Assembly: GCF_964355755.1 (NCBI RefSeq)
Contig: NC_092670.1
Span: 26,029,795 to 26,093,794, forward strand
From: Antedon mediterranea
Taxonomy: Eukaryota; Echinodermata; Crinoidea; Comatulida; Antedonidae
Length of the DNA: 64,000 nt
Reading direction: 5' to 3'
The stretch's first letter is position 1. Each line of letters opens with the position of its first letter. This document shows positions 55,716 through 64,000 of this stretch, piece after piece. The notes under the pieces were generated by a model. It did no database searches and was not told the origin of the DNA. It worked only from the letters and a program-made list of their open reading frames with translations. The position numbers and the translations under genes are program-made.

Positions 55716-56190
55716 ACATAGTATAAATATGACAGAATGAACAAATACATTTGAAATGTGTATTAAAAGTATGATAGAATTTTAGTAAATTTTTGCCAAT
55801 AACATATCAGTTTTTATGTTTATAAATTTATAAATAACACTAAACTTATAACTGTTGAAATATTAAAGAATGTCACTATATATTTGAAGGAACCATGCAT
55901 GGAAACAGATTGAACATGATTAGATGTAAATGCCATCGCCTGCCAGTTGCTTATTGATTAGTTCTCTCGGATTATTGACAGTCTATAGCACTGTAGCAGG
56001 CATAATAAATTTTCATTATAATAATGATATAGTGCACCAATGAAAGGTAATTTTAATATATATCTAAATTGTTAATTTGTTGTTAAATGATAAATTTAAA
56101 GTGTGATATTATCAGTGGCAAACAATTGGTTATTGGTTGAGCTCTGTTTGATTTTAAGACAAGGAATATCAACAAGTACAATTTAAACAA
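55716..56190. other. no assigned feature
   Basis: AT-rich non-coding sequence without recognised motifs. Confidence 0.5.
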
Positions 56191-57538
56191 CCATCTAGGT
56201 CACGCCCCCAGATGGAATACACAGTAATTTCAGCGTAAAAAAAATGAAGATTTCAAATGGATGTACCGGAGGACTCTAATACCTTTTTTGTTTACAGAAA
56301 TGAATAAATAGACACGATGATTTATGTAGTCAACTAAAATTAGCACCCTGGGAATTACTTCCGAAAGAGAATCACAACAATGAGTCAAAATTTTTGATTT
56401 TAAACAAACCCAATTTGTGTTTTGTATGTAACATTAGGGTTGAGGGATGGGGAAGTGGACGGGTAATAAGATGAACAATTTTTAAATATATTCTTTATCC
56501 ACTCAGTAACAAAATATTTGTTCATGTTTTGTAGGCCTATATATATGTTCATGTTTTGTAGGCCTATATATATGTTCATATTTTGTAGGCCTATATATAT
56601 GTTCATGTTTTGTAGGCCTATATATATGTTCATGTTTTGTAGGCCTATATATTTGTTCATGTTTTGTAGGCCTATATATATGTTCATGTTTTGTAGGCCT
56701 ATATATTTGTTCATGTTTTGTAGGCCTATATATAATATACCACATAAAATACAGTAGAACATTTGCGATTTAATAGTAATAGTTTATTTGTATATCTAAC
56801 AGTAGGGTCTACCCACACAGTAATAATAAAGTTTATTTGTATTTTTGTTTATTTATCTTGCCTACTCCCTTAGTTTCCGTGTTTTTGTATGTTTGCAACT
56901 GGTTTTTGTCAATAAATAATAATAATAATAATAAACCGTACCCACACTAACAGTAAGAAATTTGCAATCCAAATATGGTCAATACGTATTTACGGTATTG
57001 CAATTCTATATCTAAAGGTTTTAAGTGTATCCTTTAAGGGCCAATAAATTTACCTACTTGTGTTAAACCAAATATTTATACAGTACTGGGAGGACTGAGA
57101 GATTGGAATGTTCCATTCATCGGAAATAAATAAATTTGTATTTTTTTTCTTTAAAGAAAATCGGCATGTCTTCAACATCATGATTCTGTACTCGAGCTGT
57201 TCAACTGGTTTTCAGGTATTAAAAACAATTATCGTAGAAGGAGATAGGTAAATGCAAAGCATCCTCGTATTATTGTGTGTGGGTATTTTTCAAGATGAAC
57301 ATCCATTAGACAGCGTATACCACGATCGGAAAACAACCGTATTTGGGGCAAATTGTTGAACATAAATTTGTTTTAATCATCAATAACTAATTATTTAACT
57401 CAATTTAATTAGTAAACAGGGTTACATCAGGTGGTTAAAATCAGTACCGAAAGTACGAACCAACTTTATATACCATCGAGTAAACATTCTACAAGTAACG
57501 CATGATTGACCGAATTCAGCCCTTACGTAAATTTATTT
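56191..57538 (+). repeat. 1.4-kb dispersed repeat, copy B
   Basis: Collinear with 21631-23085. It differs by lacking the 176-bp tandem duplication of copy A and by having the 27-bp array (56518-56733) where copy A has only a single TTTAGTAGGCCTATA-like unit (about 21978). (AAT)n lies at 56913-56932. Confidence 0.85.
56518..56733. repeat. 27-bp tandem array, 8 copies
   Basis: Eight units of GTTCATGTTTTGTAGGCCTA plus a TATATAT linker. The period is a multiple of three, so both strands give spurious open frames (nine-residue repeats FMFCRPIYM on plus and IGLQNMNIY on minus). Confidence 0.95.
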
Positions 57539-59525
57539 ATAGAAAATGAATGGAACATTGTAATGCTTAGTATTTTATTGAACAAAATTTGTATTGGTTA
57601 TCTGTAACGTTTTGTATTACGGAAAACTCTTGTGATTGTCAGGATTCTTTTGGGATTATCGGCAACTTTTGTATTGAAAATTTAGCCAAATGTTTCAAAA
57701 GTATGTCCAGAAGTCCCCATCTCATCACCACATAATAGCTTTGATGTGAATTTGGTATGCCGATTGATACTGTATTTTTGATGGATCAAGTGGACTGATC
57801 ATTTTCTTCCAAAGGTTTTAATTTAAAGACCAAGATTAAGCATGGTCTCAATTAGTCTCCTAACCTCTTAAAACATCTAGAATGGTTTAGAAATATAGGA
57901 TTTTCTTTTGTAAAATGTTTGAGCTGGTATCCAATAGCATCCTGGCTTGGATGGTTCATCATCATTTATATATTGTAAATCTCTGGTTCAGTTTGATTTG
58001 TTTGAAAATATTTTCCAGTAAAAAAATCAAACCTATGTTAGGCATCTTAAATTGTTTATAGATCAGGCATGTTGATCATTCACACATTTTTTACACACAT
58101 TTTATATATGTACAGTTCGTATGAGTAACATCTTCACATCTTTTTTTAGTCATCATAATACAAGTTTACCTTTTATTTTTGTTAATGTGTATTATTTTAT
58201 TATTTATTCAAACCAATCATTGTAACTAATGTAATAATTAACTCTAAAATGTCAATATTTTATAGCAATAAAATCATCAGGATCTTAATGTAGTGTTGAA
58301 TTAGAAAGCAAATGTAGAGCCACTTAATAATTAGAATATGCAATTTCATATGATGTTAAGCTTGGAAAGTTAAATACTGAATATTACATGAATTTCAATA
58401 TCGTATTTGTCACAATTTTATGTTATGTTAGCTTAGATTTACATGGTTTACAAGATGATAAGCTGGCATTGCTGTAATATCATTATGGGAACATCATGGT
58501 ATGCATGTTGCTAATGACAGTAATAGTTTTGTCATTCACACTTACAGTCTATATTTAGGTTGCTGATGTTAAAAAGTGGTTGAAAAAAATGAAACATATT
58601 CTTGATAATGCATTACGAAAGGCATGATTTACTAAATTATCATATAAAAATGGAAGTTGATGAGGAATAACAAGTCATGCGATAGCCTATTTGCAATATT
58701 GATCAAAATCTTAAGTTATGTGTAATTACATCCACATAATAAAGTATGGGTTATATTATTTTTAGAAAACATTACATTTTAAAAATGTATAACTTATATT
58801 CATATTTTTTCCTATATTATTAATTAAACATGCATTATGTAAGATGTATTTAATTCTTTTCTTTGTTCATATTGATTGTGATAAAAAAAAATTGTGCAGC
58901 ATGATAATATGTGCATTTTTTATGAAATGAAAATAAAACAAAATGTATGCAAGAAACAGACAATTATGACCAAGACCCGTTTCAATTTTGTAAAATGTAA
59001 ATATTACCAGTAAAGGTTTTTCCAGATGATCCCTTGCTAACTAATCAATATGAGAACTGTATTGAAGAAGACAGTTTCGTCATGATATTGTGGAAACTAT
59101 CAAATTTTTAGAGTCAACGCTTCTATTCTGTTATGCATATAGAATTATATTGTAAATGGGTACCAATGTATTGTATCTTTTATTTCAAAAGCAAGTGAAT
59201 AGTCTTATTTATTTATTCAATAAGGTTGACTGGAGTTGGAAAATATTCTGTCTCAAATCAAATCAATAGGATAAATAATATACAAGTTAAAAGTTAAAAT
59301 ATTCAGTTGTAAATGGTTCACAGTTAAAATGTCAGTTTGAATACAGAGAGACCAGGGATGTAGCTACATAAATCTGAGTGTGGCTACATTCTTTTTTAGG
59401 GTGGGCAGCCAAAAAAGGGAGAGGGGTTTTTTGAGGTATTAGAAGGAGAAATCGGGGTGCGAAAGATATAGCTTCTGTTTAATTTAATAAATATACTGAT
59501 TTTTACATCTTTTATATAAAAAAGG
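57539..59525. other. no assigned feature
   Basis: Nearly 2 kb of AT-rich sequence with no long frame, TIR or motif recognised. A GGATGTAGCTACAT phrase at 59353-59366 and TAGCCACCCTATG at 59955-59967 could be opposite edges of an unrecognised element around the 20-bp array. Confidence 0.45.
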
Positions 59526-59527
59526 AC

Positions 59528-59858
59528 AATAATAGGCCTAGTATAACAATAGTAGGCCTAGTATAACAATAATAGGCCTAGTATAACAATAGTAGGCCTA
59601 GTATAACAATAGTAGGCCTAGTATAACAATAGTAGGCCTAGTATAACAATAGTAGGCCTAGTATAACAATAATAGGCCTAGTATAACAATAGTAGGCCTA
59701 GTATAACAATAGTAGGCCTAGTATAACAATAGTAGGCCTAGTATAACAATAGTAGGCCTAGTATAACAATAGTAGGGCTAGTATAACAATAGTAGGCCTA
59801 GTATAACAATAGTAGGCCTAGTATAACAATAGTAGGCCTAGTATAACAATAGTAGGGC
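59528..59858. repeat. 20-bp tandem array, about 16.5 copies
   Basis: Units of GTATAACAATAGTAGGCCTA. A few units read AATAATAGGCC and two read AGTAGGGCT. Highly homogeneous and non-coding. Confidence 0.97.
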
Positions 59859-60555
59859 TGTAAGTATTCATTTATTGTTAATTATTGTTAATCACAGCTT
59901 CACACAGGATTTACAGGAGTTGCGACAAAGCCTAATGTCATTATCCTGAACGTAGCCACCCTATGATGTATTGTTCATATCGTAGCCGGCGGAATATTAC
60001 ACTACGATGTTATGATAATTACACGTTGATTGTAGGGTGGTTCGTAGCGTTAATAAACACCAATTGCCATCTCCTTTTTTAGAAGCATGGACAATATGCA
60101 CACACACAGTGTTTTTGCTAATTAAAACCCTACCTAAATTATGTATGTTTGACGCTGGGCACAGAGCCTTGAAATTAGAATTAAACCGGGCAGAATCCTT
60201 TTAGTATAGAGACAAAAGCATGTCAATCAATAATTTGAAAAGATGCTTGTTTTAAAAAAAAAATGTATAAAAGCTATATATTATTTACAATGACTGTGTA
60301 TTTTAACTCTCTAATAAGGTCCTAATGACCGTATATTTTGACCATTTAGGCCTATTGTTTAATTTCAAAGTTTTCTCTTAACGGGTCTGAATCTTTCCTG
60401 TTCGACCAGATATTTTTATGGCAGGCAATCGTCGCCAAAAATATGATTACAAACATATAATGTACTTGCAGAAACGTACACTCGCAGAAAGGACAACAAG
60501 GGACAGGCACAAAAATGTATAACACATTCGATCATGTTGTCAATTTGTGAGTGAG
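59859..60555. other. no assigned feature
   Basis: Non-coding sequence between the 20-bp array and the SINE. Nothing recognised. Confidence 0.5.
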
Positions 60556-60672
60556 TGTGGCCGGAGTGAGTGAGTGTGGCCGAGCGGTTAAGACAGTAGA
60601 ACCGTAATTCATAGCCATAACATCGGCAAGGTTTCGAGGCTCACTTGCTCCATGGTTCTGGTGGTAGAACAA

Positions 60673-60706
<34 letters not shown>

Positions 60707-60925
60707 ATGACATCTGGCTTATTTGCACTTTAAAGAACCTAGTACATCTTTCGAGACGAGTTCATACACACACACTGTCGTGGACAGACGTACTGGCGCT
60801 GTAGTTGGCTGCCGATGACACGATGTGACCCTTAAGGGAGAAGAATGTTGTTGAAAAGATGTAACATCTATTAGTCCACAGCGCCTTTGATCACTTGTCG
60901 CTGGAATTGGCGCTTTACAAATTCG
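60556..60925 (+). mobile_element. tRNA-derived SINE, copy 2
   Basis: TGGCCGAGCGGTTAAGA (60577-60593) is a Leu/Ser-type A box. CATCGGCAAGGTTTCGAGGC (60621-60640) contains the B box. The body shares ACAAGTCTTCTCAGATAAGG and ACTATAAACCGTAGGTCCA with 40050-40408. The head is partly duplicated (GTGTGGCCGGAGTGAGTGAG). The 3' end reads GGCGCTTTACAAATT, a form seen in LINE-mobilised SINE tails. Confidence 0.78.
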
Positions 60926-61479
60926 TATATATTATATTATTCTGTGCATCCTTTTTCACGACTATGTTTTACGTTTTTATCAAGGCCAGAAGTAAACATC
61001 ACGCAACAAAAATATTAGACGGAACCACAGGAGCCTGTGACACCCTACATGGTAAGAAATTATACTCTCACACATAAAAACACATAATAGATGGCAACTA
61101 TCATTTGTCGAAAATGACACTCCCATATTCGTATATAGCTTGCACACTATTGATCAGCAAATCGATCGTTACTAACTATAAGGTGAGAGGAAAGAAATAG
61201 TTTGTATCCCAAGATTGGTTCCCACTAGAAATGCAACACAAGGACATAAGCCTCAACACGAGTGAGTTGACCAATAATCCATTGCTTGTGATTCCTAGCG
61301 TTTTAGGCAAAGTACAGTATTCGCTCAACTAAATCAATTCTGATAAATAACTCTCTCCACTGTGAATGGGTTTTCCGCCCAGTGTAGAAAGTAAAAAAAA
61401 CATCATTGAAGATTATTAATTCAATTATCGCATCTGTTTAGATTTTTTACATTTATTAAAAAAATGTCTTTCTCCATAC
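60926..61479. other. no assigned feature
   Basis: The plus frame 60895-61077 begins within the SINE tail and has a hydrophobic stretch but no recognised family. Otherwise unassigned. Confidence 0.45.
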
Positions 61480-62180
61480 TTTCCGTTAATTCTTGAAGTT
61501 GTTGATCAATAATTTCAAAATTATGTGCTTTTAAACGAATACCGTTTGTCATAATTCATAATTTTACCTATCATAGATAACATATCGCTAAGAGAAAGAG
61601 ATCGGCTATCATCATTTGTGTTATCCTCCTCTGCGCCTTCTGGTTCATTATCAACAATCTTGTCTGCTTCCTTGCCACCATTATAGATCATGATTAGTTC
61701 ATGTTTCCATTCATCGCCAATTTCTTCTACCGGAATCAAAATGTACGTTTCTATGTCTACATTAATCTATTTCTCTTACCAATTCTCGAATCTCTCATTG
61801 TTTAAACACCTAAATCCACAATGGTTGAAGCTTTTGATTATTGTAGTCTCTGATGTCTCACTCCATGATGTTGCTCTCCAATATACTGCATCCAGAACAT
61901 AAATTTGTTTTCTTGCTTGCTGATTGTGCATCATCAACTTTCGCTAAAACACTCCGTAACAACCTGGCTCTGTAGCGACTTTTAAACGAGTTGAGTAGCT
62001 GTAAAACAGACATTGTATTTTCTGGTAGGAACGTGATTTTGACTTTTTTAATCCAACATGAGAGGAAGCTTTATCAGGAAGTAATAAAATATTTCAAGTC
62101 CGTCAAATAATTATCAAACCAGTCATTTTGATTTGCTTTCCACACCCCACCCAGTCGATCTTTTATGCATAGAAACATAA
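61480..62180 (-). pseudogene. Tigger/pogo-type (CENP-B-like) transposase pseudogene
   Basis: Minus-strand frames read ASSHVGLKK, then KITFLPENTMSVLQLLNSFK and SRYRARLLRSVLAKVDDAQS. After a frameshift come WRATSWSETSETTIIKSFNH and CGFRCLNNERFENW, then an acidic C-terminal frame with PVEEIGDEWKHEL. Tigger transposases have (N/S)APSH, LPPNTTS.LQPLDQG, FK.HYR and CF.KAGF in this order, so these are the end of the DDE domain and the C-terminus. The N-terminal DNA-binding part and first catalytic Asp were not found. Frameshifts and stops make it dead. It could be kin to the MITE at 37056. Confidence 0.68.
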
Positions 62181-63414
62181 TAAGATGATGTTGCCGCTAT
62201 ACATGATCTGATGGACTCCATATACTGCCCGCGATTTATAAATGTCACCTGTCCAGCCGCAAATATCTTGCACTGCATGATCACATGATCTGATGAACTC
62301 CATATCAACCACAGAAAAAACCGTAACTAGCCTGAAAAACATTTAGAGTCTCATCGGCCATGTTTCGTAAGTTCATACGTAACGTATTAATTAACAATCT
62401 CCTATGTTATGTACCGCAGTGGTAAAATCCACAAGTATCATGCCGGGCCATTTTAACCCCTAGAACTTTTCATAAATCACTATCAGTGAATAAAATGCGT
62501 GGCTATATCAATAGTAAAAAATGCAGTCGAGTTTGAATCCGCGAAATGTTTAGATAAAAAGTATCATTGCTTAAAGCAACAACTAGACCATAATTTAATT
62601 ACAAAAGTAGTAAATAAGATAAAAACAAAGTTTCCACAAAAATATTGCAAAATATCAAAACCTTTGAAAAAAAATGTAAAAGAATCAAAATAAAAAACAC
62701 AAACAAATCAAAATTGTTTGATATTTTGGTGAAAACAACATACCATGTATAATAACACTGAACACTGAAATTATGGAAAAACAATTACTTAATTAATTAA
62801 CAATGTGTGAGCAATATGAGTTCGTTTGTGTGATATAGGTTGTGCGATTCAAGTTCACTTTTTTATTTTATCTATAGCATTTATATCACTGTATCTGAGC
62901 ATATTTAAAACAACTACTATCAATTAATACACCATGAAAAACGCTCAAACTATATAGTTTGGTATTTTATACTTTTACACATATCATCTAATTTCAACTA
63001 CCACCACCATGTGCACTTTTTTGTGTTCATTTCAAGTCCGTAAGCATGTGTAATTTTGTTATTCCAATACTTCACATCATATTTTTATAAATTACCAATT
63101 CATATTTTATCATTGAAATGTTTTCAACTGTCGACTGATTGACAGAGTTCAACATGCATGTCCCTCTCATCTACTTCTTGCCCTCCTATTCTACATGTAC
63201 ATAATTATCCACATTGTCACTTCTGATGCGCACCCTAGATTATTTACGCAGCACAATTTTTCTTTAGCATCTTTTATTTTCGTAGGTTAATTTGATACGA
63301 TACAGTTTTTCCATTTACATTTTAAAGAATAATTTAACCTGACAATGTAAAACATTTTGGGGTCAAAGGTCAGTAAAAGAATTTCTGGTCATTTTATGGC
63401 TAAAATTTGTGTTA
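62181..63414. other. no assigned feature
   Basis: AT-rich. A phrase GATCTGATG(G/A)ACTCCATAT occurs twice (62207-62224 and 62288-62305). No gene recognised. Confidence 0.5.
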
Positions 63415-64000
63415 CCGTATATTTCGGTGTATAAGTCGCACCTGTGTATAAGACGCACCGCCTAACTGAGAGTAAAATATCGGTATTTTTTATATCGTCA
63501 ATGTATAAGACGCACTTTATATTTCATCAAAACAATGTTTTTTTTTTCAAATTGTAATCAATATTATTGTAATAAGGCGTCATGTCCAAATGTTTTCAAA
63601 CTGCCAAAGCGCGTTAATCGCGTTTTCTTTTGTTTTAGCGTTAGCGTGAAAATTCTAAAATCGTCAGACCGTTTGGAAAATGGACAATATGCATAGCTTG
63701 TAATAGTTCCGCCCACTAACATGCTTGACTTTTACGAATCATTTAACGTCGTTATGAATCGCTTCGTGAACGTCGTTTAAGCCTGTTTTCCTGTCGACGT
63801 TATTCGACGCTATCATACTTTTTTAACTAACGACGATGATACAAAATGTCGGCGATTTACAGGAAAAGGTGTAATAATCGACGGTAATTGACGCTACAAT
63901 TCGCAATCGTTGACAATCGCAAGAGTTGAATCCAGTTCAACTCTAGCAATATCGCAACGCTAAAACGTAAGAACTGACCAATCATCTTGGCGATACAGCA
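63415..64000. mobile_element. TA-flanked MITE, TATAAGTCGCAC family, copy 3 (one end)
   Basis: TA (63413-63414) then CCGTATATTTCGGTGTATAA, TATAAGACGCAC and the subterminal CTGAGAGTAAAATATCGGTA match the right end of copy 1 in the opposite orientation. The other end is not in the window. Whether the GCGTTA/TTAACGTCG-rich sequence after about 63590 belongs to it or to another element is unclear. Confidence 0.65.

Noticed and set aside
56400-56762. Open frames of 79-120 codons on both strands encoding repetitive peptides
   Set aside because: Both arise from a 27-bp tandem repeat whose period is divisible by three. No other coding evidence.
62499-62784. Lys-rich plus frame and its minus-strand overlap
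   Set aside because: Composition-driven (A-rich) frames without motifs.

Overview
This is eukaryotic, AT-rich genomic DNA from an animal. It is almost entirely intron and transposable element (TE) sequence around one recognisable host gene. That gene lies on the minus strand and encodes a RIM/RIMS-family active-zone scaffold (regulating synaptic membrane exocytosis). Six exons are visible: a 27-nt micro-exon (52563-52589), a 1,252-nt exon with the end of the zinc finger and the disordered linker (31009-32260), two tandem alternative exons (12929-12987 and 12646-12860), and the two exons that together encode the PDZ domain (9111-9318 and 4078-4201). The N-terminus should lie above 64000 and the C2 domains below position 1. 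The gene, the long TE-filled introns, a tRNA-derived SINE, Penelope-like and Helitron-like elements and the many GGCCTA simple motifs suggest a marine invertebrate. An echinoderm or other invertebrate deuterostome is plausible but not proven.

Layout. 1-4 kb: a TTAA-flanked MITE and Helitron-like copies. 4-13 kb: RIMS exons between decayed LINE and Ty3/gypsy pieces, a Penelope-type hammerhead-like motif, and an unusual cluster of nested inverted repeats beside the alternative exons. 13-31 kb (one 18-kb intron): hAT-like and Harbinger-like elements, a 1.4-kb dispersed repeat, a broken Penelope-like element, and a broken gypsy element interrupted by a TTAA MITE. 31-32 kb: the large RIMS exon. 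32-52 kb (a 20-kb intron): a Helitron-like element with a nested TA-flanked MITE, a foldback element made of tandem 22-bp units, a Tigger-like MITE, a long-TIR MITE, a SINE, two LINEs (one with an intact reverse transcriptase ORF) and a second Helitron-like element. 52-64 kb: the micro-exon, a nested transposon with a 59-bp array, a 27-bp and a 20-bp array, a second SINE, a Tigger-like transposase pseudogene and a third TA-flanked MITE.

Most notable. (1) The phases of the two alternative RIMS exons make exactly one of them compulsory: including both, or neither, gives an immediate in-frame stop. (2) Two non-autonomous Helitron-like families share a 3' hairpin core (CGTCA-NNN-TGACG then CTAG) and have a 5' palindrome whose arm recurs beside the 3' hairpin. 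(3) A 234-bp intronic segment carries three interleaved inverted repeats next to the alternative exons. All calls were made by eye from sequence, phase and motif reading. No database search was run.
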